DNA of 64,000 nt from contig JAXBDG010000003.1 of NCBI GenBank assembly GCA_036320915.1, positions 1,116,001 through 1,180,000 on the forward strand. Direction: 5' to 3'. Shown here in pieces: positions 1-11,758 of the stretch. The notes under the pieces are model-generated. The model ran no database searches, had not been told where the DNA came from, and saw nothing but the letters and a program-made list of their open reading frames with translations. A program made the translations under genes and the position numbers. The DNA is from Linnemannia elongata. Its lineage: Eukaryota; Mortierellomycota; Mortierellomycetes; Mortierellales; Mortierellaceae. How positions within the stretch are numbered: the first letter of the stretch is position 1; every line of letters starts with the position of its first letter.

Positions 1-1312
1 CATGGAAGGCACTGGATGAACTGGACGCCGGGGTGTGCGATGGAATGACTTATGAGGAGATCGAGGTGCGTTACCAGAAAACCTGGCGATCTGCAATGTA
101 AGAGCACCTAAGGATGTGACATCTATACCGCTGAACTAACGCATTTTGGCATTCATGATGAAACAGGAACAATACCCAGAGGACTTTGCAAACAGAGATG
201 AGGACAAGTTCAACTATCGCTACAGAGGAGGTGAATCGTACCGCGATGTTGTTCTTCGACTGGAGCCAGTTATCATGGAGTTGGAGAGACAGCGCAACAT
301 TCTGATCATTGGACACCAGGCTATTCTGCGTTGCATCTACGCCTACTTTATGAACCACTCGCACGAGAAGCTTCCCTATATCAAGATTCCTCTTCACACC
401 GTCATCCAGCTCACACCTAGCGCTTACACCTGCGAGGAAAAGCGCTTCAAGGTCGATATTGAGGCTGTGGATACCCATCGCCCTAAACCCAAAGCTGGGG
501 CACCCAAGTCGGCCACCGACGCGAACCCAGAGACTCCTGTTGATGCCGCGTCAGACGCAGTCAAGCAACCTGCAGCGGATGGAGAAAAGGATTGCGGCGC
601 CACTATTACTACAACAACCATGTCGACAACGACGTTCAGGGACAGCGCTTTCCAAAGGACTAAGAGCACCCATCGGGGTTCACGAGATGCGAGGGCTGAT
701 GAATCGTTGGAGAAGGCCAGGGTGCTTCAATCTGCGCTAACAGAGGCCACTACTGGAGATTCTCTGGCCAACCCTGCAGTAGCTCTGCACTTGGACCAGA
801 TCAGCACTCCTGTGCCGGCTCAAGAACAGGAAGCAAGCGAGGCTGGTATTCTCGATGACGCGGCTCCGTCTCTCTTGAACGCGTTGCCATCGTCTGCAGG
901 TGAGGATTCTTCGCCCCACAGGGTGACTAAGGGATTTGATGCGCAACCAGCCAGCTCTGCGGGCGATTCGACGACAGCCCACCTTGGTAGCCCAACACCT
1001 CAGGATTCGACCTTGTCGATTAACACGTCAATGCTCACGACTCCTCCAATGCAACGCTTCAAGAGTGACCTTCAGCCTTCTGCGGCATGGCATGAAGGGA
1101 CAGAGTACGAAAGGTCAGCTGGAGCGAGTCCTCGTGACCCCATTATGAGCCCCGGTGGTCGCCTTCTCCCCAAGAAGGAGAACTTTCATTTCCCAGTAAG
1201 TTTTTGGCTCTCTTTTTCCGTTGAAAGTAGATCGGCACCTGTTTGAGAAAGGTAGCACGTTTACGCCCATATTCTAACGATATCTTTTGGTTTTTTATTG
1301 TACATGTAGTAA
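1..1312 (+). CDS. 6-phosphofructo-2-kinase/fructose-2,6-bisphosphatase, 3' part
   Basis: This is the C-terminal part of a bifunctional enzyme that makes and breaks fructose-2,6-bisphosphate, the cytosolic signal that sets glycolysis against gluconeogenesis. The gene begins left of the window. Exons are <1-65, 167-1195 and 1310-1312. The first exon ends in GVCDGMTYEEIE and the next begins EQYPEDFANRD, which is the classic family run across that junction. The phosphatase block follows, with GESYRDVVLRLEPVIMELER, the catalytic-His segment IIGHQAILRC and the HTVIQLTP strand. After about residue 115 of exon 2 the protein becomes a Ser/Thr/Pro-rich disordered tail of roughly 230 residues, longer than in the animal enzymes. 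The last intron (1196-1309) has a TCTAAC branch site and its acceptor is followed at once by TAA, so the final coding exon is only the stop. Without splicing, the frame would run on to a stop at 1244-1246. The kinase half is not visible. Confidence 0.9.
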
Positions 1313-1721
1313 AACAATGCGATCGAGCATGGTCTACCATTTGTTACCATAGACTTATTTTTTTCGCTCTTAAGATTATTGATGAATACTGTTTGTTATT
1401 TTACCGAGGTCCGTGATGTGGGGATGCACACCATATCGAGACGCGATTGTTCTATCACATTTGTCGACTTGCATTTTTTAGCGCGTTTGACGGCTTGGCG
1501 ACCTATCATCCATCCAAACAACTTTGAAGTACGCCCGTCTGTGTTCGGAGTTTCATCCGTCTTGGCGGTGCTCTTGAGCTTGGCGGTTGCGTCTAATTCT
1601 TTTCTCTTTTCTTTCAAAGTTTAACGCGGAAGCCCCCTACTGTTGTGCGGGTAAAATGCGGTGTTCAAGTTTCATGGGTACCTTATACTGCGGTAACGCG
1701 TTTGTAGGATTGTAAGGCGAC

Positions 1722-1728
1722 TATAAAA
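1722..1728 (+). promoter_or_regulatory. TATA box of the beta-lactamase-like gene
   Basis: TATAAAA lies 118 bp upstream of the ATG at 1846. It is followed by a C/T-rich leader (about 1736-1845), a common layout for a fungal core promoter and 5' UTR. This is inferred from motif and spacing only. Confidence 0.6.
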
Positions 1729-1845
1729 TGGTCCGCTCTCATTTTCCAACTTCTCTTTGTCTCCCTACTTTCTTCACAACTCCAACTCTTTCTTCACCCC
1801 TTTTCTTCCACCACCACCAACCCAACACCCACAAACAAGACAAAA

Positions 1846-2446
1846 ATGACACCATTGGCGCATTTGCACGAGATATTGGAAAAGACTCGAGTGGAGGCCG
1901 GACTGAAGGGTATGAGTGTTGCGGTGATGCACCGTGGCGAATTGATCTTTGCCGATGGATTCGGACAACGTAACGACACCGACCCCTTCACCGCCGAGGT
2001 AGAGAACATTTTAGGCTCATTATTTCTTGGCTCCTGACCAGAGTTGCTGTTCTCTCACTGCAATGGTATGCATTAACATCCATGCTTCGAATAACACGAC
2101 TGACTGTTATCGTACTTCTACTCCGCGTCTTCCTTTTTATTGAGTAGACGTTGATGCCGATTGCCTCGTTGACAAAGGCGTTCACGTCGGCGGCGATTAG
2201 CGAGCTTGTCGGAGAGGGCAAGATGGACTGGGACACGACCCCTGTCAGCACCTATCTTCCCGAGTTTGCCTTTGGCGATCCCGTCCTCACCTCTCAATTG
2301 ACCCTCGTCGACCTCCTCTCCCACCGTACCGTATGTCCTCTCTTCTTTTTTCTCGCACCATTTTGTTATCTTTTTTTATACCTTTTTTGCTCACGGGTCA
2401 AAGAAAATGGGCTGTTGTAAGCTCCTCACCCTAAAACCCATTATTC

Positions 2447-2506
<60 letters not shown>

Positions 2507-3845
2507 CTCGATGATAGGGAATGCCGAATATCGATATGGCATGGTTCCACAACACAGCCCCGCGCCGAGAGGTCTTCAAAACCCTCCGCAACCTCTCCCC
2601 ACCCCAAAAGCTCAAACCCTACTACAAATACAGCAACTCCATGTACGCCGTCGCCGGCGAGGCTTCCGCGAACGTTGCCGGAACCACCTGGGAGAACCTC
2701 GTGCAAACAAAGCTCCTCGATCCTTTGGGTCTAAAGAATACTGGGTTTGCGCCCTCGGGGATGGTCAAGCGTTCGGATAACTATGCGATGCCTTATGATG
2801 CAAAGACGTTGAAGGATGCTCAGGAAGGGAGGTTTGAGAAGGGGTATTTGGATGATATTTTGAATATCGATGCAGCAGCTGGGGATATCTTTTCGAATGT
2901 CCTGGATCTAGTCAAGTGGGGCCATGTGGTTATGAGTGGGGGCATGTTGGACGGGAAGCAGGTTTTGAAGAAGGAAAGTTTAAAGGAGTGCTTTACGCCG
3001 CATTCGATTATGTTGGACAAGATGGGGCGAGGCAAGGATTTTGCGATCGCTGCGAGTTATGGATTGGCTTGGGAGTTGGATACATACAAGGGCAACAACT
3101 TTTATTTCCACAGTAAGTCTACATGTTCGTTGTCCAGTGTCCCCCAAGTTCTTACATTGATGCTTGAGTCTCTATTCGTTAATCAATTGACCTTCCTCAT
3201 CGCTCTCCGATGTTAACACCCCCCCCCCTATTTCTTGAACTGTCCATCACTATAGCGGGATCGCTGCTCGGGTTCAGAGGAAGCTTAGCCCTCTACCCAG
3301 ACGCAGACATCGTCGTCGCCTTCTTGACAAACACCCACAAATCCGCCCTCCGCACCTACATCCCTTTCTACATCGTCGACCAACTCCTCCGCCTGCCCCG
3401 AACCGAAGACTGGCTCTCGACCGTTACCGTCCGCGAGACTCAGGTCGAATATGATAACTTTGAAGCCGACCGCACCGGCGCACGACTCCCAGCCCGCGTC
3501 AAGGGCACCTCACTCTCCCACCCGAACCTGGAAGACTATGCGGGAGAGTATTCAGACCCCGTCATGGGGACTGTGACAGTGAGTCTGTTCAAGGATAATG
3601 ACCCAAAGGAGAAGGGTTTCCTAGGGTTGGAGTATGCCACGTACAAGGGAAAGATGGACCACTACCATTATGACACCTTCCGGTTTACGTTCAAAGACTT
3701 TGGTGTTGATGCTGCTGCTCTTGCCAGATTCTCGACGGGTCCTGATGGTCGTGTCAATGTGCTCAGCATCGTCGACGGTCCTGAGGATGACGATGTTCTC
3801 AACTTTAAGCGTCGCACTGCTGCTGCCGTCGTCAAGAAGGATTGA
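1846..3845 (+). CDS. beta-lactamase-fold serine hydrolase (penicillin-binding/AmpC-like family)
   Basis: Exons 1846-1998, 2148-2330, 2518-3112 and 3256-3845 encode 506 residues. The class C beta-lactamase signatures are in order: Ser-x-x-Lys as SLTK at residues 58-61 in PIASLTKAF, Tyr-x-Asn as YSN at 150-152, and a His-Thr-Gly third motif at 310-312 formed across the last intron. A C-terminal domain of about 130 residues starting near EDYAGEYSDP resembles the lipocalin-like tail common in fungal members. Fungal relatives are usually esterases, peptidases or of unknown substrate, so antibiotic resistance should not be assumed. No clear signal peptide is seen, so a cytosolic location is likely. 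The second intron (2331-2517) holds an uninterrupted run of 55 T just before the acceptor. The start is the first ATG after a TATA box and C/T-rich leader. Confidence 0.9.
2452..2506 (+). repeat. T55 homopolymer in an intron
   Basis: An uninterrupted run of 55 T lies inside the second intron of the hydrolase gene and ends 11 bp before the acceptor AG at 2516-2517, where it would serve as an extreme polypyrimidine tract. The exact length may be affected by sequencing or polymerase slippage. Confidence 0.9.
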
Positions 3846-3974
3846 TTTTACTTCAAGAACTTTGTCAGAACACCTTCCCTTCATAAACAAAACAACAAAT
3901 AAAAAATCACTATGGCGAAAAATGCAAAAAGAAACGAGCAAAATGATCAATGCCCATACGCAAGTCTTATTACT

Positions 3975-5028
3975 TTAATCATCGTCGTCAAAGATGTTGA
4001 TTAGAGGACTGGGTTGCCGATTGGTGCTGTTGCCATTCTGAGGCGAAGAGGCACCAAAGATCCGGCTGTTCGGCCGACTGTTTCTTCCAGAGTTCGTCCC
4101 TCCCTGTCCTCCTTGTCCTCCGTGACCAATGACCCGACCTTGCGGACTATGAGCCCGTGATGAAGACGCACTCGACCCTCCGTGCCGTGTTCTCGCATCA
4201 TGAACAGACAACAACCGGTCTCGATCCCGGTTCTCATCCTCCTGCAGCGACGACCGTGAGTAACTTGAGGGCTGTTGCTGCACTGATGCAAACATCAGTG
4301 CCGGCCCCGTCCTTCCTGCAGCCGATGAAGAATTCCTGTCTGGGCGGAACGTATTCCGGCCGGTATAACTCGAGGGTACATGACCTCCTTCATGTCCAGT
4401 GCTCTCTATGCTCGACCGCGCTCCATCGCTGTCCGTTGGATCTGAAAAAGTATTGGTGCCATCCAGCGCAATCGCTTGTTTGGGTCCAACCATCTTTTGC
4501 CAAAGCGACTTGAACGGTCCCGGTGTAGGCAGAGTGTCCAATTTGGTCGTGTGCCGATGAAGGTTGCCTCGGCTGGGCGAATCAATCGAGCTCCTGCCTC
4601 GACCACCTGGGTGCGTTCCAGCCCCTGCTCCAGGTGCAGATGATCCCATATGATCTGCGGATTCCCGACGACCAAAGCCAGTAAATACGCTGCCAGAGTC
4701 ATCGTCGTCCGTCGAGTCGTCGAAGTAAGGCTCATGGAAGGGTCGTTGAGAGTTACCACTGGGGCTGGGTCGGACATCTCTCCATGCATTTGCACTCGAT
4801 CCCTCTCCCAGCATACTATGTGTTGGTGGCGCATCTCCTCTCCTGCGGTTCTGTTTGTTCTTGTTGTTGTTGTACGTCTCGAATGCAGCTCCACGTCTTG
4901 CGGTGAAATCCCTGTTGAGACCCGCGCGCTCTGGCAGCAACCGTCTTTCTTCGTCTCTTCGAGCTATTGAACGATGATGAATAAAAAGATATTAGAAACA
5001 TAATTATTGATGCGTTTTGTAACAAACC

Positions 5029-5073
<45 letters not shown>

Positions 5074-7882
5074 GAGTAGCGTTTACCATCCTTTAAGACT
5101 TGAATGCCCTCTTCAAGGTCGCCACCGATGCCGCCCTCGTCGTCGTCGTTGTCGAAAAAGTTGTCAGAGATGCTGCAAATGGCAAACATCTTTGCGAAAA
5201 CGTTGAAGAGCGTGACCAGAGTAGGGACAAGGATCACATAGGGCATGTAGTAGTTGAAATCGCCCAAGAGCGGAACCATATCGATCTTTCCCATGTACTA
5301 TTTCAATCGAACGACAAAAAGAGGTGTGATGAGCAATTGGTCCGTTCAGCAATTCCACATTCAGGTAAGGCGAGACACTGGGTTAAGATGGCTTACTCCT
5401 GCAAAGACGGTGCTGTCCTCTTTTCCTGCAGCCGAGATAGTAAGATAGTTGTACACCAAAGGAAAACTAAAAGTAAGAGCGTAAATAATGAATGGGCGTG
5501 AGTATCGCGTCTTTCTTTTCCCTTGCACACCCTGGCATACAATGAACGTTAAACTCCTACGATAGACGTACGTGAGACGGCAGAGGTATGATCCAATAAA
5601 CAGTAACGTTGGCTCATCCGTGTGGTGGTTGGGAACGAGGACGTAATTGTTGAGAAGCTTCATCTTCATAAGTGTGGTGTAGGCGCACGTGCACATGTAA
5701 AGCATGGTGAAGAAGCTAACAGCCTAATAAAAATAACGAACATTGAACATCCATAGGGTGAGTCATATGCGAATTCATTGACAAATACAACACCAGAACA
5801 TCTGAATGAAAGGATATTCTTTTTTACCTCGATTGCTCCATAAGACATGCGATCCCGAGCCACTTGAACCAAGAGTCCAATGACACTTAGGACAGGGTTG
5901 ACGTTCTGGTAGGTCATCTCGGACCAAACAATCAAAAGCGACAGAGCCGCACACACTGCAGCCAGTGATCGCAGCAAGATTGGGCGCAGTTTCAAATGCC
6001 AGACCCACTCGAGTGAAAGCTGCCAGTTCTTGGGCTTTGATGTCAAAGGACGCAATGTCGATCGGAACTTTCTATGTTATTCGACATGAGGGAGTATAAA
6101 ACATATATCCTTTGTTAGTTCTTTTGAGGGTGCGAAGTCTCCTGGATATGAATTAGAGAAAAAAATGCTGAAATTGTATCTTACTTTTCTGGGTTGTCCA
6201 TGTTCTCCTGAATGTCCTGAGCCAAGAATCCCGCCTTTTGCAAGTCGCGCCAAATACTATTTGAAATGTTTGCAAGGGCGCAAGCTTGTTAGTCAAGCAA
6301 AACCTCAAGACTTTTAACCTTGTCGATAACGATATAACTGAGCATTTAAGTTGGGAAACGTACGCGTTCCATCTGTCGCTCATTCTCAGAGCACGCTTGA
6401 TCCTGGCATGTAGATCGGCAAGGTACTTTTCCGTGATAACATTGGGGACCAATCCATCCATAGAGTGTTTACGGCCGCCCAAGGTCGTTCCTGTTCCTGT
6501 CCTCGAGCTTCCTAATGGTAGACTTGCGTTCATTCCATGCAGCTCACTCCTTTGACTTTGGGAAGGAGGGATAGGCGAGGATGTCCTGTTGGACTCGAAT
6601 TGGACGCCCCTCACTGCTGGGAAGCCTTCGACCATCTTGTCGACATAGGGTCGAAGGGGATCCGAATGCTGAACCTTGTGGCAAACCACAGACAGTTCCT
6701 ATAGAGTGGTTTTTGGGGAGGGTTAGGAAACTTCAGTTCAATTACTTTCTTATGCACTAGCTCTACTGCTGTTTGGTCCATCGCCTTGTCGATTGCGCAA
6801 TATCGATATATAATTACCTTGGCGACATTGTGCACTTCGTCTTCGGTGTCTTGTCGCTTGTCCTTGACAACACTGGCCTTGAAAGAGATTCTCCGAAGTT
6901 CACGCGCATTGTCTCCTTTATGCCACAGCCTCCTTGGCACATCGACCATGCCATAGCCCATAAAGATGACAACGAGGACCAGACCCCAACTGTTGCTGAG
7001 CGCCATGATGTATGCTCTCAAGTTGCTTGGAGCCTTAGCGTAAAATAAGAACACCAAGCCCAGGAGAGCGATCGATCCGACGATGAGCTGGTAGACGATG
7101 TTGTATCTGACTGCGCTACGGAACCTCTTCATAACTGTAAAGTCTCCCGACTGTGTATAGGATTGGAGCAATGGGATCAAGACCCTATCATTGCAATGCG
7201 CCACAGATAGTCAAGAGATAGAGAAGAGACGCGTTAGTACTTTTTGGATTGTTTCCATGGGTGAGAACAAACGAGATTTGCGTTTAGGTCCTTTTTCATT
7301 ATGACGAAAGAGAAGAAGCGATGGGATGGTCGGGTTCTGTATCTGTGTTGTGTCTGTCTGTGACAGCGCAGAAAAAAAAGATGCGCTCAAGACCCAATGC
7401 CAAGGCAGGAAAAGATAGAAAAGCACGTACCATGTCAAGGCAAAACTGCACCAGTATATTGTTCTCCAGGCGCCAATAAGGAACTCACTCGAGACATACA
7501 TGAGAGGCTCATTGCATTCCTCCTCAACCTTGCAGCCTCGGAACAGTGTCTAAAGAGATCACGTACAACGTGGAGAGAAAGAAGAGAAGTCAGAGCCTTT
7601 TACTTTTTTTTTTTTTTTTTTCTCGCTTTGCAGAATAAAAAGTGTTGGGCAAAGAGCCCTTTTTTTCTCATTCATTGCGGGGAAAAGACGTGTGATTAGA
7701 CGGATTACCGAGGCGAGGTCGAGCGGGACGAGGACGACGATGGAGAAGGGGAAAAACCAGGAGACGTAGGCAATCAGGCTGACGTACCAGGCGTGCTCGA
7801 CTCTGTTGCCAAAGTAGTTGAGCAGGCCTGCGACGAGTGTCACGACCGCCAGAGCACCTGCCACCAGCGCAAGTATGGCCAT
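3975..7882 (-). CDS. LMBR1 domain-containing membrane protein (LMBRD2-like)
   Basis: Ten exons on the minus strand (7709-7882, 7431-7549, 6818-7184, 6364-6698, 6185-6256, 5828-6071, 5572-5723, 5397-5466, 5087-5297, 3975-4963) encode 910 residues. The N-terminus has two close membrane segments (about 1-25 and 33-55, ending FFPFSIVVLVPLDLAS), then GAWRTIYWCSFALTW and IPLLQSYTQSGDF, which are hallmark LMBR1/LMBRD2 runs. More membrane helices follow in exons 3 and 6-9. The cytoplasmic middle holds a helical section with NVITEKYLADLHARIKRALR. The last exon encodes about 330 hydrophilic, Ser/Gly-rich residues that are predicted to be disordered and end in an acidic DDDD. LMBRD2 proteins are multipass membrane proteins tied to receptor signalling in animals, and their fungal role is not established. 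An A39 run (T on the coding strand) sits in the last intron. Confidence 0.9.
5034..5072. repeat. A39 homopolymer in an intron
   Basis: Thirty-nine consecutive A lie in the last intron (4964-5086) of the LMBR1-family gene. On that gene's coding strand this is a T run between donor and acceptor. Confidence 0.9.
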
Positions 7883-8166
7883 GTTTATTTGTGCCTATGT
7901 GTCTCTGTGTCTGGACGTGTCTGTGGTAGTGTTTATGTGGTAGGGTGAGAGTGTGACGAAGGATACTTGTCGTCTGTGTTGATTATTGTTTTGTGGTGCA
8001 GGGAGAGAGTGGAGAGGGGGAGTGTGATTGGGTATGAGCAGACAGACAAGAAGGAAGGACAGTGATGGACAAGAAGGACGATGATGGCGGAGCAAGGAGG
8101 AGGAGGAGGAGTGAGTGGAAGGAGAAGAAAAGAAGGGAGGGAAAAAAAAAAAGAGAGAGAGAGAGC

Positions 8167-8207
<41 letters not shown>

Positions 8208-8462
8208 GTGGACGACCAAGAGGACGAAGAAAAAATGGACACAAGAAAAGAAAAAGAAAAAGAAAAAAAAACGTGTCTGTTGGAAGAGAGAGAGAGAGAG
8301 AGGGAAAGAGAGACAAAGCATCGACCACAAAATTGCAGCACTGACAAAGTGCAGGAGGACCTAGGACAGGCAGCAACAGGAGATATCTTGGACATCTACA
8401 ACTGACACAACATATAACTCACTGTTTTATTTCAGCACAGATCTGCAAGATCTCTTTCGTAA
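7883..8462. other. intergenic, upstream of the LMBR1-family gene
   Basis: No gene is seen. The stretch is purine-rich on the plus strand, with an A37 run at 8168-8204, GA repeats near 8151-8164 and 8287-8302, and AAAAAG-type repeats. Read in the direction of the LMBR1-family gene it is a C/T-rich leader and promoter region. Open frames here are low-complexity artefacts of the repeats. Confidence 0.7.
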
Positions 8463-8897
8463 CTAGTCCTGTTGTCCCTGTAGACGAAGATGCTCGGCAA
8501 CATCCTCCGATGTCATCCGCGATGTCCACTGGTGCTTATATGCCCTCGTCGCAATAGGAATGTAGCCATAAAAGACTTCGAGACTTGACTTGCCATAGTA
8601 CGCCCCAATCTCCTTCCACGACACCTTGTGGTGCCGCATCTCTGCAAACAACACTTCCTGCTCTGACATGTCCTTGAAGGTGTACAGCGGCGTAGTTGTC
8701 TCGGTTGCTGTTGTGGATGTAGTAGGAAGAGTAACAGCCTCAGAGACAGCAAACGAATAGTGTCTGGAGAAGAGACAACTGAGACCGAGACCGAGAGTTG
8801 CTGTTGCTGTAACTGCAGCTGTTGTGCCTGTTGGCAAGTGAGTCCGAGGCAACAAAGAAGGGCGAGCTGACCGTGAGAGTGTGTGCAGGAGTGGCAT
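8463..8897 (-). CDS. small protein with a SANT/Myb-like helical segment
   Basis: A single-exon frame of 144 residues. The first 80 residues are Ser/Thr/Ala-rich with scattered Arg near the start and no acidic residues before about 53, so a mitochondrial presequence is possible. From about residue 76 a compact segment (MSEQEVLFAEMRHHKVSWKE and IGAYYGKSSLEVFYGY) has the spacing of a SANT/Myb-type three-helix unit: acidic start, W in helix 2, then a basic helix. The closing part is hydrophilic. I do not recognise a named family. A short open frame with reasonable composition and a start consistent with its neighbours supports a real gene, but nothing else does. Confidence 0.6.
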   Translation of the reverse strand: MPLLHTLSRSARPSLLPRTHLPTGTTAAVTATATLGLGLSCLFSRHYSFAVSEAVTLPTTSTTATETTTPLYTFKDMSEQEVLFAEMRHHKVSWKEIGAYYGKSSLEVFYGYIPIATRAYKHQWTSRMTSEDVAEHLRLQGQQD

Positions 8898-9231
8898 TGC
8901 GCTTCGTAGGCTGATGGTTGGTAAGTGAATGAGCGAGTAAATGAGGAGAAAGGAAAAGAAAGAAAAAGAGATCAGGGCCTCATTCTTCGGTAGTGCCGTG
9001 CCTTCCCCCTGGAATTTGCTCTTACTGAAGTAGAAAAAGAAGAGCCGGAGAAGTAGGGTGAGTAATCAAAGGCAAGTCAAGGGACTGGGTTCAAGCACCA
9101 ATGAGCAACGAAGAGCGTGGCCGATCATCACATGGGAATCAGGTAGTGCCTAGGATCAAGGGGATATGCGACGCTTTGATACAAATCGACGTTTATTCAA
9201 AAACTGGTTACAATGCCTTCCCTCCCAAAGT
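8898..9231. other. intergenic between the chitinase 3' end and the small SANT-like gene
   Basis: No gene seen in 334 bp. It should hold the 3' UTR of the chitinase (transcribed leftward, stop at 9232) only on its left flank and the short promoter of the 8463-8897 gene. No clear TATA box was found. Confidence 0.5.
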
Positions 9232-11126
9232 TCACCGGCGGATCTCTTGGAGAACATCCAGGAGCTCAAAGTCGGCCGTGTCCTGGTTGATCGCCCATAA
9301 CATCACTCCTCCCAACTGCTTCTGCTTCGCATAGTCAACCTTCAACCTCAAACTTTCCTTGTCGTCATAGCTAATAAACTGCTTCGTCAACGGGTTGAAA
9401 AGCCACGGCGTCTGCGACTCCGCATCAAACTTGCGGATCCAAGGCGCACGCGCATTGCCATACTGATCCACGACCCCTTGCTCCCTCAGGTTCTTGTACT
9501 TCCACACACCTGAGTACGCTGCCTCCTTCTCACAGGGATCCGTCCACATCGCATCATTGTTGTCACCCAAAGGGACCGACTTGACAAACGGCGCTTGCAT
9601 CGACTGAGACGTTGTCATGTCGTTCTGTGTCGTCAATGATCGACCGTAGAAGGGCACACCCATGTTGATCTGGGACGCGGGGAATCCAGCATCGATCCAT
9701 GCCTGTGCTCCACCGGCATATGTCAACTGACCCTCCCCACCTAGCGGCGCATTCGCACCCGTGACAGTGCCCCAGGATCCATTAATGTCGTACGCCATGA
9801 CATTGATGTGGTTGACCACTTTGGCAAACTCGCTCACATCCCTCATCATGCCATCGGGGCCATCAAAAGGTAACAGACGGGTCGCCAACGAGATCTCGAG
9901 ACGGTCACCGTTGGGAAGCTGGTTCATCGCAGCTCTGAGCTCCTGTAACAACAGCAAGAAGTTCTTGGCGTCGTTGTTCGTGTCGTAGATGTTACATGCG
10001 CTTCCCATGCGGCCCGGGTATTCCCTTTTGTAGGCAATAGTCAACAAAACACAAAACAAGAGAAAGATATTAGATCGACAAGGTGCTTTGGGTAAACAAT
10101 AGGAACAGTACAATCGCGAAAAACGAAACGCGTTGAAACAACGCTAGAATCCTTACCAGTCAATATCAATACCATCCAGGTTATAATTCTTCACAAAGTC
10201 GATAGCGCCATTCACAAACGTCTGCCGACCGCGAGGACTTGCAGACAAGGGACTAAAATACTGGGACCCAGTCCACCCACCAATCGACATCAGAACCTTA
10301 ACGCCCTTCAAATGAGCAGACCTGATAACACGGTTCAGCAGGTAATCAGTCTGGAAAGCAGGACGATAGTCAGATCCGACGATCGAGAAGGCATAGTTGA
10401 TGTGGGTCACCTTGTCAAAGGGGATTGCCTCTGGGGGCATTGTGGCCGAGGTCCAGTCTGTCCAGTAGGCGACAACCATCCTTTCTTTTCTCTCCGCCAT
10501 AGGTGGCGGTGCGAAGGTGGGTTGCTGTGGCTGCTGGATAGCAGAAGCGGGAGGGGAGGCGACAGTGTCGCTGGGCTCCTTGTGCTCTTCGGGGTGCTTG
10601 TCAAAGTTCTCTTGCTCCTCCTTATGGTCCTTGTGCTCTATTGCGATCCGCAAAGGCGCATTATAGACATCTCCGAGTGTTAGCAACTGTCACAGTAGAC
10701 CGTTTCCAACTTGACAATGGAAAGAATGAAATCGACAAAGTCCTTCCATTTACCAACAAGCAAGGCCATATTACCATGGTGATGACCGCCATTAAAGGGC
10801 TTCGAGGGGATAGTATCAGCATGCATATGATGAGAATGGTCAACATGCTTATGGTGCTGCTGATTCATATGGTGTGAATGGTCAGCCTGCTGCTTCTTGT
10901 GGTGGGAATGGTCCGCTTGCTTGTGATGAGAGTGATCCTCCTGCTCGTTACGGTGATCGTGATGCTGGTTGGCATGCTTATCATGGTGGCTGTGGTCCTT
11001 TGGAGTATGGTGGTGATGCTGCTCGACGTGCTTGTTGTGGTGTTCGTGTTGCTTAGCGCGTGCAGCGTCCCCAAAGATGGCGAGAGACAGGCCGAGTGAA
11101 ATGATACAAAGAGTTGAGATTTTCAT
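9232..11126 (-). CDS. secreted GH18 chitinase with a His-rich N-terminal region
   Basis: Exons 10754-11126, 10157-10670 and 9232-10024 encode 559 residues. A signal peptide (1 to about 24, ending GDAARA) is followed by residues 25-118 packed with 34 histidines, including five DHSHH units. The GH18 barrel starts near MVVAYWTDWTSA, with SIGGWTGSQYF and then the catalytic DGIDIDWE at residues 290-297. The last Glu (297) is the acid/base and begins exon 3, so the intron splits the active-site motif. VMAYDINGSWG, MGVPFYGRS and GGVMLWAINQDT complete the fold. The enzyme should cleave chitin or chito-oligosaccharides outside the cell or in the wall. The His-rich stretch suggests metal or pH-dependent binding, which is inference. 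The first intron acceptor was chosen (AG at 10671-10672) because it follows a GCTAAC branch site and keeps frame. An S1/P1 nuclease gene lies just upstream on the same strand. Confidence 0.92.
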
Positions 11127-11758
11127 TTGTCGATGACTCGCTGCTGCGAAGAAGGAAGGGTATATGAAAGTGGATTGAGTGTACTTGAGATTATCAAGAA
11201 GAGTGAAAGGAAAAAGTAGAAGAAAAAGTCGAGACGAAGAAAGAAAGAAAAGGATAGGAGGGCAACTCGAAATAAAGGTGAATTGGAAATGAAAAAGAAG
11301 GAATAAAAAGGGGGAAAGGGGAAATGACAAGATGTCTAGAAAACCATTCATTTTTCAAAGGGGGTGATATGTCGATGTTGGTAAGGTTGAGTAGAAACAA
11401 TAAAGGGGGCTGGTAGCATTCCTCATAGTGGACGCGATTAAACAGAAAACTGGAATCGTGGATCCCCTTTCCATTTCTCAGCCTGTTAGTTATGTTTTGC
11501 GATCATAGTTCGATCAAGGAAGAGAGGAGAGGAGGAGGAGGAGGCGGCGTTCTTCCAAAAATCGAGCGAGAGCTGCTCTGCTTTTCTTTTCCTTTTCTTG
11601 GAGTACGGTATTGAAAGCTAAGTGACAATCAACGACAGAACCAGGGATAACAGGTGTTGCTTTGTGTGTGAAAGAAAAGGAATGGCATGCTGCCTGGGGA
11701 TGGTTTATTAACAAAACAAAAATGAAAACCACACGTTATAGTGGACGCAAAACAATCT
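11127..11758. other. chitinase promoter region and nuclease 3' flank
   Basis: No gene seen. The part next to the chitinase ATG is purine-rich on the plus strand, which reads as a C/T-rich leader in the gene's direction. Both neighbours are on the minus strand. Confidence 0.6.

Noticed and set aside
7895..8405. Several 80-166-codon frames on both strands upstream of the LMBR1-family gene
   Set aside because: They are translations of poly-A, GA and AAAAG repeats, with no start context, motif or splice support.
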